Source: Maritimibacter dapengensis (lineage in GTDB: Bacteria > Pseudomonadota > Alphaproteobacteria > Rhodobacterales > Rhodobacteraceae). From it: 64,000 bases of DNA. A program made the position numbers and the translations under genes. How positions within the stretch are numbered: position 1 is the stretch's first letter; each line of letters starts with the position of its first letter. This document shows positions 49,137-59,391 of the stretch, piece after piece. The DNA is taken from the NCBI RefSeq assembly GCF_019218265.1, contig NZ_JAHUZE010000002.1, positions 868,001 through 932,000 on the forward strand, read 5' to 3'. The notes below the pieces were generated by a model. The model searched no databases and was not told the origin of the DNA. It saw only the letters and a program-made list of their open reading frames with translations.

Positions 49137-49946
49137 TTGACGGATATCAGCGAAATGGGGCCATCCCCGACGCCTGAGGTGGCCAAGCTCGATATGTCGG
49201 TGATCGGGGACGTGCTCGCCGCCGGCTGGCACGATTTCAGACGCGTGCCTCTCGTCGGACTTTTCTTTTCGGCATTCTATGTGGTTGGTGGGTTGATCCT
49301 GTATTTCCAGCTTCGCCATGCCGACCAGAGCTACTCGATCATCCCGGTGGCACTAGGCTTCCCGCTCCTCGCACCGTTTCTTGCGGTAGGGCTCTATGAA
49401 GTGTCCCGGCGGCTGGAGTTGCGCGACAGTGACCTTCATTCCGGGATGGACTGCCGATGGTCCGAAATACTGGGCGTCGTGTTTCGGCAAAAGGACAGAC
49501 AGATGCCGTCGATGGCCGTGGTCATCATCATGATCTTCCTGTTCTGGGTGTTCATCGCGCACATGGTTTTCGCGCTGTTTCTCGGGCTGATGCCCATGAC
49601 GAACATCCTGTCGGACTGGCAGCACACGATTTTCTCTTTCAACGGGATCAAGATGCTGGCGGTCGGGTCGTTGGTCGGTCTGGGTTTTGCCTATGTTCTG
49701 TTTTCCTTGACGGTGGTGAGCCTGCCGCTCCTGCTGGACAAGGAATTGGACTTCATCACTGCGATGATCGTGTCTTGGCAATTCGTGGCGGAAAACAGGG
49801 CGGTGATGATCGTCTGGGGGATCGTCATTTCGGTCCTGCTGTTCGCGGCAATGATCCCGGCGTTCCTTGGGTTGTTCCTTGTCATGCCGATCCTCGGCCA
49901 TGCGACATGGCATCTTTATCGACGGGCCCTGGTGCATCCGGCCTGA
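49137..49946 (+). CDS. DUF2189 integral membrane protein
   Basis: The 269-aa protein has about six membrane helices and the DUF2189 features: AGWHDFRRVPLVGLFFS, PFLAVGLYEVSRRLE, and a late VSLPLLLDKELDFITAMIVS segment. A TTG start at 49137 is supported by an AGGGAGGGA ribosome-binding site. The function is unknown. It converges with the bactofilin gene. Confidence 0.82.
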   Translation: MTDISEMGPSPTPEVAKLDMSVIGDVLAAGWHDFRRVPLVGLFFSAFYVVGGLILYFQLRHADQSYSIIPVALGFPLLAPFLAVGLYEVSRRLELRDSDLHSGMDCRWSEILGVVFRQKDRQMPSMAVVIIMIFLFWVFIAHMVFALFLGLMPMTNILSDWQHTIFSFNGIKMLAVGSLVGLGFAYVLFSLTVVSLPLLLDKELDFITAMIVSWQFVAENRAVMIVWGIVISVLLFAAMIPAFLGLFLVMPILGHATWHLYRRALVHPA

Positions 49947-49949
49947 ATC

Positions 49950-49976
49950 GAAAAAGGCCACCCGATGGGGCGGCCT
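49950..49976 (-). terminator. Terminator of the M23-bactofilin operon
   Basis: An 8-pair stem (GGCCACCC with GGGCGGCC, one G-T pair) and a T-run of five on the minus strand lie 23 bases after the bactofilin stop. It could also stop the plus-strand DUF2189 transcript weakly. Confidence 0.7.
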
Positions 49977-49998
49977 CTTGAGAGATTTCGAGAACGTT

Positions 49999-50550
49999 TC
50001 AGCCTTCCGAGCGTGCCGTTTGCGGCGCGGGCCCGGGCGCATGGGTCGGGGCCGCCTGCGCGGGCTTTTGTCCGCCGCTGTTGTTCAGCGGGTCATCCTG
50101 ACGCTGCACGGACCCTTCAAAGTGAGCACCGCTTTCGATCGCGATGGTCTTGTGAATGATGTCGCCCTCGACGCGCGCGGTCGAAGTCAGGCGCACCTTG
50201 AGGCCACGCAGGCGCCCGACGATCCGGCCATTCACGACCACGTCGTCTGCAACGACTTCACCCCTGACCGTGGCGCTCTCGCCGATGGTGAGTTGATGGG
50301 CGCGGATGTCACCCTCGATGGTTCCTTCGACGAGGATGTCACCAGTGGATTTCATGTTGCCGACGACCGTGAGGTCCGAAGACAGGGTCGACGCGGGCGG
50401 CTTCGCCTTGCTCGGCGAGGCCGGCGACGAGGACTGGCCGGACGAAGACGGCATGGAAGGTTTCAGGGACAAGGGCCGATCTCCTTCGGCTTTCTGATCG
50501 GTTTCGCCCGCTTTCGGGCCCGGTTCGTTGATACGGCTTTTAGAAAACAT
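49999..50550 (-). CDS. Bactofilin (polymer-forming cytoskeletal protein)
   Basis: The 183-aa protein has a disordered, proline- and serine-rich N-terminus (1-55), a bactofilin beta-helix core (about 57-145, starting LTVVGNMKSTGDILVEGTIEGDI with regular glycine-valine strands), and a second low-complexity tail. Bactofilins polymerise without nucleotide and position cell-wall enzymes. It overlaps the M23 peptidase gene by 11 bases. Confidence 0.92.
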   Translation of the reverse strand: MFSKSRINEPGPKAGETDQKAEGDRPLSLKPSMPSSSGQSSSPASPSKAKPPASTLSSDLTVVGNMKSTGDILVEGTIEGDIRAHQLTIGESATVRGEVVADDVVVNGRIVGRLRGLKVRLTSTARVEGDIIHKTIAIESGAHFEGSVQRQDDPLNNSGGQKPAQAAPTHAPGPAPQTARSEG

Positions 50551-51916
50551 CGCGACCTGCCTTGATATATGTCATTGGATTGACGGCCTTGCCCCCGACG
50601 CGCACTTCGTAGTGCAGATGGGGACCCGTTGACCGACCGGAATTCCCCATATCACCTATTCTTTCTCCGCGCGATACCCTTTGTCCCTTCTTCACGGCGA
50701 TCCGCGACATATGGGCATAGCGGGTTTCGATCCCGAATTCGTGCTGAATCTTCACGAGCCGGCCATAGCCTGATTGCCAATCCGCGTGGATCACGACGCC
50801 ATCTGCGGTGGCATGGATCGGCGTTCCGACCGGTCCGGCCATGTCCGTGCCGGCATGAAGCCTGCCCCAGCGCGTTCCGAATCCAGAGGTGTAGCGAAAC
50901 GTTCCGGGACGCACGGGAATATCGAACGGCAGTTTCTCGGCCGCGATCCGGTAAAGGTTCATGCGGTCCAGCTCGTTCAGGATGCGGTTCGCCCGTTCCA
51001 TATCCGCGCTCGGCTCTTCGCCTTTCGTCGAAAGGATCAGCGGCATCAGCGGGCCGCCCTGGCCGGAATAACCGCGCCGCACGGTGTTCAGGATGTTGTC
51101 GGTCGACATCCCGGCGGCGGAAAACATCTTGTCGAGCGGTTCGAGCGAGACTGTCACGGCGTCTTCGAGTTGCGTGAATATCTGGTCGTTGCGCTCTTCG
51201 CGCAGGCGGGCTTCGTAGATCAGGTCTTCGGTCTCGCTGCGCGCCTGACGCGCGTCTTCCATGGCACGGTCGCGTTCCTCGGCGGTGGCCTCGAGCGCGG
51301 CAGTCAGCACGTCGACGGTGCCGGACATGTCCGTGCCGGTCGCGATCGCAGGGGCATTGGGGGAGGGGGCGTCGCCGCGAGCTTCCGCCAGCATCGCTTC
51401 GACCGATCCGCGCGCTTCGTCGCGTTCGGACATGGTGCGGCGCAATGTCGACTGGATCACGTCGATCCCGACTTCCAGTTCCCGCCGGCGTTCTTCGGAC
51501 GACAACAGTTCTGACTGCATGTCGGAGATCTGGGCCAGGGCGAGGTTGAACCGTTCCTGCGCGGCGGCCGCTTCCGCGGCGCGGGCATCACGTTCGGTGG
51601 CGAGCGTCTGGAGCCGCTCTTCGTAAAGACGTTGTTCACGTGCAGTTTGTTCGCGGACGTTGCCGGAAGAAATCGAGTCCATCATCAGGACTGCGGTGGC
51701 GATGATCGCCCAGGCCACGAAGGCCGCGCTCCCGGTCCATGCAATCAGTTGCGTCAGGGGCGGAAGGATCACGAAACGGGTGGTCTCGTCCGACCGAAGA
51801 AACAAACGCTGTTCCGGAAAATGGCGTTCCAGTCGGCGATTGAACTGATGCCAAAGATTATTCAGCCTGCTCTGCAAGACTTCTCCGTCCCGTTGCCCCA
51901 TGCATATGGAGCGCAT
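50540..51916 (-). CDS. M23-family (LytM) peptidoglycan endopeptidase with coiled coil
   Basis: The 458-aa protein has a short cytoplasmic part, one membrane helix (about residues 57-77), and a long coiled coil in the periplasm (about 85-260, with RRRELEVGIDVIQSTLRRTMSERDEAR among others). The C-terminal LytM domain has zinc ligands in HAGTDMAG and HLHYE. It probably cuts peptidoglycan cross-links under bactofilin guidance. ATG 51916 with a G-rich site is chosen. Confidence 0.88.
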   Translation of the reverse strand: MRSICMGQRDGEVLQSRLNNLWHQFNRRLERHFPEQRLFLRSDETTRFVILPPLTQLIAWTGSAAFVAWAIIATAVLMMDSISSGNVREQTAREQRLYEERLQTLATERDARAAEAAAAQERFNLALAQISDMQSELLSSEERRRELEVGIDVIQSTLRRTMSERDEARGSVEAMLAEARGDAPSPNAPAIATGTDMSGTVDVLTAALEATAEERDRAMEDARQARSETEDLIYEARLREERNDQIFTQLEDAVTVSLEPLDKMFSAAGMSTDNILNTVRRGYSGQGGPLMPLILSTKGEEPSADMERANRILNELDRMNLYRIAAEKLPFDIPVRPGTFRYTSGFGTRWGRLHAGTDMAGPVGTPIHATADGVVIHADWQSGYGRLVKIQHEFGIETRYAHMSRIAVKKGQRVSRGERIGDMGNSGRSTGPHLHYEVRVGGKAVNPMTYIKAGRDVF

Positions 51917-52343
51917 CCAGTCCCCCCCGGGTGCGCTCAACGGTCTGTAACTTGCGCCCGCCGCGCTGCGCAAGGAAATTTGCCCGCTGCAACCTGTCGC
52001 ACCGCCCTACGGGCGAGTTCTTGCCGATAATTGTAGTTTTCCAACGCTCACGGCAGAAGTGCCGGTCTCAGAACAAGCGACCGGACAACGTCCGGCGGGA
52101 AGCCTGTTTCGCTCCGCTGGTCAGGTTTTTTGGATATGCATACGCCGTATTCTTTGACTGGAACAAATACGGTTGAAGCCACGGGGAGCGGTTGATTGTC
52201 GTCAGTGGTGAAGTTCGGGCTCTGGGACTCAGAGCCTTCGTCGCTCTTAAGTGCGTGATTTACGTCTCTGAAAAAGCGTCATTTTTCGTCCACTTCCGAA
52301 CCTCTCCGCATGTCCACTACGCCCAGATCCGCTTGGACCACGC
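51917..52343. other. 427-base non-coding region between bcp and the M23 gene
   Basis: No gene is credible here; the open frames present lack protein character. On the minus strand TACAAT (complement of 52030-52035) could be a -10 element for the M23 operon. A 7-bp hairpin GGCTCTG/CAGAGCC lies at 52218-52236, and A/T patches at 52250-52290 follow bcp. No tRNA-like structure is seen. Confidence 0.45.
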
Positions 52344-52817
52344 TCAAAGGGCGCGGGCCGCTTCGAGCACCTCTTCGGCGTGGCCGGGCACCTTAACCTT
52401 CGACCAGACGTGGGCGATCTTGCCGTCCGCCCCGATCAGATATGTCGTGCGGGTGATGCCCAGGAAGGTTTTTCCATACATCTTCTTTTCGCCCCAGACC
52501 CCGTAAGCCTCACACACCTCGTCTTCGGCGTCCGATAGGAGTGGCACGCCGAGTTCCTGCTTCGCAGAGAAGTTTTCCTGACGTTTCACGCTGTCCTTGG
52601 AAATACCGATGACGGCCGCGCCGGCTTTCTCGAAGTCCGGCAACAGGCGGGTGAAGTCGATGGCTTCGGTGGTGCACCCGGGCGTCGATGCCTTCGGATA
52701 GAAGAACAGCACCACCGGTTGGCCCGCATAATCGCTCAGGGCGACGTGATCTCCGCCGTCGCGGGGCAGCCGGAAATCGGGCGCTTTCACGCCAATTTCA
52801 AGAGGTGCATTCGCCAT
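52344..52817 (-). CDS. bcp: Thioredoxin-dependent peroxiredoxin (Bcp/PrxQ)
   Basis: The 157-aa peroxiredoxin has the peroxidatic cysteine C48 in YPKASTPGCTTEA. The position five residues on, where E. coli Bcp has its resolving cysteine, is isoleucine. A cysteine in DEVCEAYG further along could resolve instead, as in the other PrxQ subtype. It reduces hydroperoxides in the cytosol. ATG 52817 with AAGGAAA is used. It is divergent from the large gene that follows. Confidence 0.92.
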   Translation of the reverse strand: MANAPLEIGVKAPDFRLPRDGGDHVALSDYAGQPVVLFFYPKASTPGCTTEAIDFTRLLPDFEKAGAAVIGISKDSVKRQENFSAKQELGVPLLSDAEDEVCEAYGVWGEKKMYGKTFLGITRTTYLIGADGKIAHVWSKVKVPGHAEEVLEAARAL

Positions 52818-52904
52818 TTCATTTCCTTCCACGTCGCCATCGGTCTATAGGACGGTCTAGGCAATTTGCGCCAGATTGCAAAGGCGCACGACATCGAGAC
52901 CCAT

Positions 52905-55900
52905 ATGAGCGACACGGACAACCCGGCCGGGATGAGGGAAGGAGAGGACCCCCCTCGGGCCAGCTGGTGGAAACGCTACAGGTTCCACTTCCATCTTGGG
53001 TTCTGGTCGATCCTCGCCGTTGGCCTGATCTTTCTGTTTCTCGTTTTCGCCTCGATGTCGTTGACCGGACGTTCCATCGCTTTGCCGAACTGGGTGGCAG
53101 AACGTGTCGAGGCCCGATTGAACGGAGCGCTTCCCGAGGGCGAAATCACGCTCAGGCAGTTCGAGTTCGGCGTGACGCGCAAGGGGCGGCCACGGTTCCG
53201 GCTGGTCGATGTCAGCTTGCGCGACGCATCGGGACTGGACATAGCGCAGCTCAACGCCATCGAAGGCGGCCTTCGGCTGGCACCGATGTTTCGGGGGGAA
53301 TTGATCCCGCGCACGGCGATCCTGTCGGGCGCACAGGTGACGTTCCGCCGTCTGGGCGACGGATCGTTCGCGCTTCAGTTCGGCCAGGGCGACACGGCAA
53401 CCGGCAACCTCGCCGACATGATCGACGCGATCGACGCGACCTTTGCGCAGGGGATGTTGAACGAGGCCGGTCGCGTGGCGGCCGAGGGGCTGACCATCAC
53501 GCTCGAGGACGCGCGCAGCGGCAGACTTTGGCAGGTCACGGACGGGCGACTGGAGATCACCCAGACGGACAAGATCGTCGAGACCCAGGTCAAGTTCGAC
53601 GTGTTCAACCAGACCGAAGAACTTGCGGTTGTGGACTTGTCGCTCAGGTCTGACAAGGCCACGTCTGCCGCAAGCCTTTCGGCGACGTTCCAGAATGCCG
53701 GGGCGGCGGACATTGGCGCCCAATCGCCCGCGCTTTCATTCCTGCAACTCATCGACGCGCCGGTGTCAGGAGCGTTGCGCACGACCATGGGTGCGGATGG
53801 TGCACTCACCGACCTCGCGGGCGTGCTTTCGATGGACCAAGGTGCCGTGAAGGCCGCACCGGGCGCCAAGCCGGTGACGTTTGGCGGCGCGAAAGGTTAT
53901 ATCGACTATGATCCCGATAAATCAGAGCTGAACCTGTCGAGCCTGACATTCTCGTCCGAGTTGGGTGAGATCGAAATGGACGCAAAACTCCATTTCGTGG
54001 ATTACGCGGCGGGGTGGCCGCAGTCGGTGCTCGGTCAGATCCGGCTGTCGCGTGCGCTTCTGACGGACACGCGCCTGTTCGATGCACCGCTCGAGATCGA
54101 CCGCGGTTATGCCGACATGCGGGTTCGGCTTTCACCGTTCGAGCTCGACATCGGGCAGGCCGTGCTGTTCCACGACGATCATCGCTATGAAGTGACCGGG
54201 GAGATAAGCGCGACGCGTGAGGAATGGGATCTCGCCCTTGACATGCATGTGCCGGAACTGACCGTGGATGAGCTGAAATCGGTCTGGCCGAAGCCGGTCT
54301 CGGCCAATGCACGCAAATGGGTGTTCGATCGCACGGAAAGCGGCACGATCCGGGATGTGCACATGGCTTTGCGAGGTCCGAACTTGCAAGATGCGAGCCT
54401 TGTTATCGGAGGCAGGCTTTCCGATGGCACCGTGAAGGTGCTGCCGACATTGCCATCGGCCCGAAAGGCGAGCGGATACCTGTCGTTGTCCGACCGGGAA
54501 ATGGTCGTGCATGTGGAGGCGGGCGAGTTCCCGTCTCCTGCCGGAGATGCGGTTGATGCGTCGGGAACGACCTTCACGATCCCGGACGTGACCCAGAAGC
54601 CGGGCCGAGGGGTCGTCGACCTGCGCTTGGCGGGGCCGGTGCATGCTGGCCTCGGGCTTCTGAACCTGCCACCGATACGCGCGCTTGACGGCACCGGGTT
54701 TGGCACGGATGTGGTGGCGGGAAAGTTCGACGCAGAGGGCACAGCGCGGTTTCCGTTGTTGAAAGACCTGCCCGCCAACGAAATCGAATACGATGTCGCC
54801 GGCCATCTGGTCGACGTCGAAACAGAAAAGATCGTTCCCGGAAGCGTTCTGACGGCGGACAACCTGTCGTTCAAGGCCGATCCGCAATCGGTCACTATCT
54901 GGGGGCCGGGCAAGATCGGCGACAGCGCGGTCACGGCAACATGGACACAACCGTTCGGCAAGGATGCCGCGCAGGCGGGGTCCAGTGTCACCGGAAGGGT
55001 CGCGCTTTCGTCTTCGCTCAGCGACGAGTTCGGACTTGGAATCGGGGAGATGATCAGCGGGTCGACACCCACGAGTTTCGTGCTCGATCTGGTGCCGGGA
55101 GAGCCGCCGAAACTCACCGCATTGTCGAAGCTCGAAGGGCTGGGCATCACGATCCCGCAGGTCGGATATCGCAAGTCTCCCGACAGTTCAGGCAACCTGA
55201 CGGCCAGCGCCATTCTCGGGCCCCAGCCCGAAGTGACGGACTTCCGGCTCGTCGCGCCCGGCCTGACCGCGCTTGGCGATATCACGACGCGCGAAGGGGG
55301 CGGGCTCGACCGTGTGCGGATGTCGCGCGTAAAGCTGGGCAATTGGCTCAACGCCCCCGTCACTCTGACCGGACGTGGCGGCCAGCCGATGTCCATCGAC
55401 GTGCTGGGAGGGCTGGCCGACCTCAGACAGGCGGGCTTCGATACAGGCGGGGGTGGGAGCCTTGGCGCTGGCGGTCCGAGCCAGCCACTTTCGATCCGGC
55501 TCAAACGGCTCGACATCGCCGAGGGCATCGTCCTCCACAATTTCCGGGGAGCTTTCGACCTCGCCGGAGGGTTGTCGGGGGACTTCACGGCTCAAGTAGA
55601 GGGAGGCATCCCCATCGAAGGCACGGTCATTCAGACCGCGCGAGGGGCGGCGTATCGTATCACGTCGAAGGATGGGGGCCGGACCCTCAAGGGGTTGGGC
55701 GTATTCGCCAAGGCGCAGGCGGGGCAGTTGGAAGTGGTGCTTGTCCCGACGGGCGAGCCGGGCACGTTCGAAGGCGACATGCTCCTGACGAACACACGAC
55801 TGGTCGATGCCCCCGCTATGGCCGAAATGCTGGCCGCAATCTCGGTGGTCGGGCTGATCGACCAGCTTGACGGCAAGGGGATTTTCTTCTCCGAGGTGAA

Positions 55901-56225
55901 GGGCCGTTTCCGTCTGTCGCCCAAGCGGGTGACGCTTTACGAGAGTTCCGCGATTTCGTCGTCCATCGGCCTGTCGCTCGACGGGTATTACAACCTCGAT
56001 TCCAATACGCTCGACATGCAGGGCGTCTTGTCCCCGTTCTACCTGATCAACTCGATCGGGCGGGTTCTGTCGGCGCGGGACGGCGAGGGGCTGCTCGGGT
56101 TCTCGTTCACGCTCACAGGGCCGGACAGCAACCCAAATGTCGGGCTTAACCCGCTCTCGGCCTTGACGCCCGGCTTTCTGCGCGAGATTTTCCGCCGCCA
56201 GGCCCCGACCAAGCCCGGAGAATGA
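52905..56225 (+). CDS. Large AsmA/YhdP-like membrane-anchored protein
   Basis: The ~1106-aa protein has a single N-terminal membrane helix (about residues 35-60) and a long beta-rich periplasmic part. It has the DUF3971/AsmA-like C-terminal pattern, with repeated strands and a late [30 protein letters not shown] region. YhdP and relatives form bridge-like channels moving phospholipids between membranes. The start ATG 52905 lacks a strong ribosome-binding site; an upstream TTG at 52866 is in frame. It lies 1 base before queA, which starts with GTG. Confidence 0.82.
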   Translation: MSDTDNPAGMREGEDPPRASWWKRYRFHFHLGFWSILAVGLIFLFLVFASMSLTGRSIALPNWVAERVEARLNGALPEGEITLRQFEFGVTRKGRPRFRLVDVSLRDASGLDIAQLNAIEGGLRLAPMFRGELIPRTAILSGAQVTFRRLGDGSFALQFGQGDTATGNLADMIDAIDATFAQGMLNEAGRVAAEGLTITLEDARSGRLWQVTDGRLEITQTDKIVETQVKFDVFNQTEELAVVDLSLRSDKATSAASLSATFQNAGAADIGAQSPALSFLQLIDAPVSGALRTTMGADGALTDLAGVLSMDQGAVKAAPGAKPVTFGGAKGYIDYDPDKSELNLSSLTFSSELGEIEMDAKLHFVDYAAGWPQSVLGQIRLSRALLTDTRLFDAPLEIDRGYADMRVRLSPFELDIGQAVLFHDDHRYEVTGEISATREEWDLALDMHVPELTVDELKSVWPKPVSANARKWVFDRTESGTIRDVHMALRGPNLQDASLVIGGRLSDGTVKVLPTLPSARKASGYLSLSDREMVVHVEAGEFPSPAGDAVDASGTTFTIPDVTQKPGRGVVDLRLAGPVHAGLGLLNLPPIRALDGTGFGTDVVAGKFDAEGTARFPLLKDLPANEIEYDVAGHLVDVETEKIVPGSVLTADNLSFKADPQSVTIWGPGKIGDSAVTATWTQPFGKDAAQAGSSVTGRVALSSSLSDEFGLGIGEMISGSTPTSFVLDLVPGEPPKLTALSKLEGLGITIPQVGYRKSPDSSGNLTASAILGPQPEVTDFRLVAPGLTALGDITTREGGGLDRVRMSRVKLGNWLNAPVTLTGRGGQPMSIDVLGGLADLRQAGFDTGGGGSLGAGGPSQPLSIRLKRLDIAEGIVLHNFRGAFDLAGGLSGDFTAQVEGGIPIEGTVIQTARGAAYRITSKDGGRTLKGLGVFAKAQAGQLEVVLVPTGEPGTFEGDMLLTNTRLVDAPAMAEMLAAISVVGLIDQLDGKGIFFSEVKGRFRLSPKRVTLYESSAISSSIGLSLDGYYNLDSNTLDMQGVLSPFYLINSIGRVLSARDGEGLLGFSFTLTGPDSNPNVGLNPLSALTPGFLREIFRRQAPTKPGE

Positions 56226-56226
56226 T

Positions 56227-57303
56227 GTGACGCACGAAAACCAGCCCGCCTTCGGTGAGCGGCTGTCGGATTACGATTTCGATTTGCCCGAAGACCTGAT
56301 CGCGACGCGGCCCGCGAAACCGCGCTCATCCGCGCGGCTTCTGGTGGCGCGGGGAGATGCGATCCTTGATCGGGGTGTGACCGATCTGGTGAGTTTCCTG
56401 AACCCCGGCGACCGGCTGATCCTGAACGATACCAAGGTGATCCCGGCGCGGCTGGAAGGATACCGTGCGCGGGGCGAGGCGCAGGCGAAAATCGAAGTCA
56501 CGCTCCTCGCGCCCGCGTCCGAACCGGGCCAGTGGATGGCGCTGGTCAAGCCATTGCGCAAGGTGAAAGACGGCGAATCCATCGTCTTCGGTGCCGGGCT
56601 GGTGGCGCGGATCGAGGGCCGGGACGAAGGGCAGGCACGGCTGAGTTTCAACGTCACAGGTGATGCATTCGACGCCGCTTTGTCCGAGGCCGGGCGCATG
56701 CCGCTTCCGCCTTATATCGAGGCAAAGCGCCGCGCCGACGCACAGGACCGAGAGGATTATCAGACGGTCTGGGCGCGAGAGCTTGGCGCGGTCGCGGCTC
56801 CGACGGCGTCGCTCCATTTCGATGCCACGCTACTGAAGGCGCTCGCGGCGCGCGGCGTCGAGACGAGTCACGTGACGCTGCATGTGGGAGCGGGCACGTT
56901 CCTTCCGGTCAAGGTGGACGACGTGCGCGAACACCGGATGCACGCCGAATGGGGCCGGGTGAGCAGTGACGCGGCCGACGCGATCATGGCAACACGGGCG
57001 GCCGGTGGACGCGTCATTCCGGTTGGGACCACCGCCCTGCGCCTAATCGAGAGCGCGGCGACGGCGCCGGGGGAAATCGCGGCGTGGCAGGGGGCGACCG
57101 ACATATTCATCCGGCCTGGATATGAGTTCAGGATCGCGGACGGGTTGATGACCAATTTTCACCTGCCGAAATCGACCTTGATGATGCTCGTCTCGGCGCT
57201 CATGGGGATCGAACGGATGCGCGCGATTTATGCCCACGCAATCGCTGAACGCTATCGGTTCTTCAGCTACGGAGATGCGTCGCTGCTCTTGCCGAACGGG
57301 TGA
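56227..57303 (+). CDS. queA: S-adenosylmethionine:tRNA ribosyltransferase-isomerase
   Basis: The 358-aa enzyme makes epoxyqueuosine in the wobble position of tRNA. It has the start [69 protein letters not shown] and [15 protein letters not shown], all typical of QueA. A GGAG lies six bases before the GTG start. No other queuosine gene is adjacent. Confidence 0.95.
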   Translation: MTHENQPAFGERLSDYDFDLPEDLIATRPAKPRSSARLLVARGDAILDRGVTDLVSFLNPGDRLILNDTKVIPARLEGYRARGEAQAKIEVTLLAPASEPGQWMALVKPLRKVKDGESIVFGAGLVARIEGRDEGQARLSFNVTGDAFDAALSEAGRMPLPPYIEAKRRADAQDREDYQTVWARELGAVAAPTASLHFDATLLKALAARGVETSHVTLHVGAGTFLPVKVDDVREHRMHAEWGRVSSDAADAIMATRAAGGRVIPVGTTALRLIESAATAPGEIAAWQGATDIFIRPGYEFRIADGLMTNFHLPKSTLMMLVSALMGIERMRAIYAHAIAERYRFFSYGDASLLLPNG

Positions 57304-57308
57304 AGTGG

Positions 57309-57338
57309 CGGCCCCGAAGCGCCTCCGGTCCGGGGCCG
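57309..57338. repeat. Inverted repeat between convergent queA and the SBP gene
   Basis: CGGCCCCG (57309-57316) and CGGGGCCG (57331-57338) pair around a 14-base loop. There is no T-run; it may stop transcription from both sides weakly. Confidence 0.45.
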
Positions 57339-57348
57339 AGACGAGGCG

Positions 57349-59190
57349 CTACTCCTCGTACCACCACGTTTCGGGCATGAACCCCTGCCAATCGCCATAC
57401 ATCGGCAGCCGGTCAGGATACCGAAGCTCCTTGGCGTGGGCGATGCGCGAAATGTCGGCATACCAGAACGGAATGACGTAGCGCCCAGCGGTCAGGATGC
57501 GGTCGAGCGCCTTGGTCGCCGCGAGGCTCTCTTCGCGACTCGTCGCCGAAAGCATCTTGTCGATCATCGCGTCGATGGCCGGGTCCGCGACGCCCATCCA
57601 GTTTCGGCTGCCTTCCTGATCGCGTGACCCCGAGCCCCAATAGAGTTTCTGCTCGTTGCCCGGCGACAAAGACACCGAGCGCCAATAGGAGGTCATGTCG
57701 AAGTCGAACGTATTCGTGCGGTCGGTGTATTGCGCGGTGTCGACCGATGTGATCGTCGGGTCGATCCCCACGCGTTGCAACGCGCCGCGATAGATTTGCG
57801 TGATCTGCCGGTCACGTGTCGGGTCTCGGGTGGCCGTTGGGCTGATGACGATCTCGAAGCTCAGCGGCACGCCGTCGGCGTTCTGCATCACGCCGTCCAC
57901 CGGCTCGTACCCGGCCTCTGCCAGCAGGTCGAGTGCACGGGCCACGCCGCTGCGGTTGCGTTCCGATCCGTCGCCGACGGGCAGGGCGTAACCCTCGATC
58001 GTGCCGGGAAGCAGGTCGTCGGAGAAGGGTTCGAGCAGTTCGGCGACACGCCCCGTCGCAGGTTCGCCGACCTCCATTCCGAGCACGGAGTTTGAAAAAT
58101 ACGATTGGATACGCGGTTCACGTCCACCGTTGAGGGTCTGGTTGATGAATTCGAAATTGAACAGCTCGATCATCGCCTGACGCACGCGCCAGTCGTCGAA
58201 CGGAGCGCGGCGGGTGTTCATCACCAGCCCTTCGATCCCGGTCGGGCGCTTGTGGCTGATCTCGGACAGGACCACATCACCGCTTTGGGCCGAGGGGAAA
58301 TCATAAAGCGTCGCCCACTTCTCGGCGTTGCCTTCGCGGTAGATGTCGGCTTCGCCCGCCTTGAACGCCTCGAAGATCACATCGCCGTCGGCGTAGAAAT
58401 CGTAACGCAACGTGTCGAAATTGGCCTGGCCCTGCATGAACGGTACATCCTTGCCCCAATAATCGGGGTTACGGTTCAGTTCGAGGTATCGGCCCTGTTC
58501 GAAATCGCCAATCACGTAGGGTGAGGAACCGATGGGCAGGACCTCGACGCCGGAGCGTTCGAAATCCAGCCCTTCCCACTGCGCCTTTTTCAGGATCGGG
58601 CGCAATCCCATGATCAGGGCAAGTTCACGGTTGTCGGTGTTGAAGGTGAACTTCACGGAACGCGGTCCGGTCTGCTCCATCGTCTCCACCGCCGACCAGC
58701 TGTTTCGGTAGCGCGGATGCCCGACAGTGCCCAGGGTTTCGTAGGACCACATGACGTCTTCGATCGTGACCGGGCTGCCATCCGAGAATTCAGCTTCCTC
58801 GCGCAGGGTGAATTCAACCCACGTTCTGTCTTCATCAGTATCGACGGTTTCCGCGAGCAAGCCATAGAGCGTGAAGGGTTCGTCGTAGTTCCGTCCGAGC
58901 ATCGATTCGAACAGGACGAAGCGCAATTGCCAGGGTGGTGTGCCCTTGGTGATCACGGGGTGCAGGGAATCGAACGTCCCCGATTCGCCGAAAGTCGCCG
59001 TGCCACCTTTGGGGGCGTCCGGGTTGACCTGTTCAAGATGTTGGTAATCAGCGGGAAGCTCCGGGTCGCCGTACATGGCGATCCCGTGCATCGGTTCCGC
59101 CGACACGGGAGCGGCGAACGCGCCGATTGTGCAGGCGAGCGCGAAAACCCGCATATGTTGGGTGAATTGGGGATATCCTGTGAAGCGCAT
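57349..59190 (-). CDS. Extracellular solute-binding protein family 5 (YejA-like, peptide transport)
   Basis: The 613-aa protein has a signal peptide (cleavage near PVSAEP, residue ~31), then the family 5 fold with GGTATFGESGTFDSLHPVI, LREEAEFSDGSPVTIEDVMWS, a mid region YLELNRNPDYWG and a C-terminal WWYEE. It probably delivers oligopeptides to an ABC permease, as YejA does. No permease or ATPase gene is adjacent. AAGGAG lies upstream of the ATG, with an internal ATG at residue 13 as alternative. Confidence 0.88.
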   Translation of the reverse strand: MRFTGYPQFTQHMRVFALACTIGAFAAPVSAEPMHGIAMYGDPELPADYQHLEQVNPDAPKGGTATFGESGTFDSLHPVITKGTPPWQLRFVLFESMLGRNYDEPFTLYGLLAETVDTDEDRTWVEFTLREEAEFSDGSPVTIEDVMWSYETLGTVGHPRYRNSWSAVETMEQTGPRSVKFTFNTDNRELALIMGLRPILKKAQWEGLDFERSGVEVLPIGSSPYVIGDFEQGRYLELNRNPDYWGKDVPFMQGQANFDTLRYDFYADGDVIFEAFKAGEADIYREGNAEKWATLYDFPSAQSGDVVLSEISHKRPTGIEGLVMNTRRAPFDDWRVRQAMIELFNFEFINQTLNGGREPRIQSYFSNSVLGMEVGEPATGRVAELLEPFSDDLLPGTIEGYALPVGDGSERNRSGVARALDLLAEAGYEPVDGVMQNADGVPLSFEIVISPTATRDPTRDRQITQIYRGALQRVGIDPTITSVDTAQYTDRTNTFDFDMTSYWRSVSLSPGNEQKLYWGSGSRDQEGSRNWMGVADPAIDAMIDKMLSATSREESLAATKALDRILTAGRYVIPFWYADISRIAHAKELRYPDRLPMYGDWQGFMPETWWYEE

Positions 59191-59265
59191 GACTGCCGCC
59201 TCTCCTTTTGAGCTGGAGTTTCAACCGAGCGTAGTGGGCGTTTCTTGCGTTTTCAAACTTTTAGC

Positions 59266-59294
59266 TTGGACTCGCGCAGCACGTTGTCTATATT
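59266..59294 (+). promoter_or_regulatory. Strong sigma-70 promoter of the small RNA candidate
   Basis: TTGGAC (59266-59271) and TATATT (59289-59294) are separated by exactly 17 bases. An A+T-rich stretch (59250-59264) directly before the -35 could be an UP element, which stands out in this G+C-rich window. Confidence 0.7.
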
Positions 59295-59300
59295 GAGATC

Positions 59301-59376
59301 ACTGCTCGATAGGTTTCTTGCCTGTATGAAACCTGCCTCAATGACTGAACGCCGGCCTTGTGCCGGCGTTTTTTTT
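59301..59376 (+). ncRNA. Orphan small RNA candidate (~76 nt)
   Basis: Between the promoter and a perfect terminator there is no open reading frame of note. The predicted transcript would fold a first hairpin (AGGTTTC 59311-59317 with GAAACCT 59328-59334), leave an unpaired GCCTCAATGACTG stretch, and end in the terminator hairpin with eight Ts, which is the form of an Hfq-type small RNA. The terminator has no T-run on the other strand, so it does not serve the neighbouring minus-strand genes. Inferred from signals only. Confidence 0.65.
59348..59376 (+). terminator. Rho-independent terminator of the small RNA candidate
   Basis: AACGCCGGC (59348-59356) and GCCGGCGTT (59362-59370) pair perfectly and are followed by more Ts, giving a run of eight. 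No plus-strand protein gene precedes it for 2 kb. Confidence 0.9.
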
Positions 59377-59391
59377 GACCGCATGAGAGCA

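Noticed and set aside
52192-52506. Plus-strand open frame of 104 codons in the bcp-M23 gap
   Set aside because: It overlaps the end of bcp, has no ribosome-binding site, and its composition does not look like protein.
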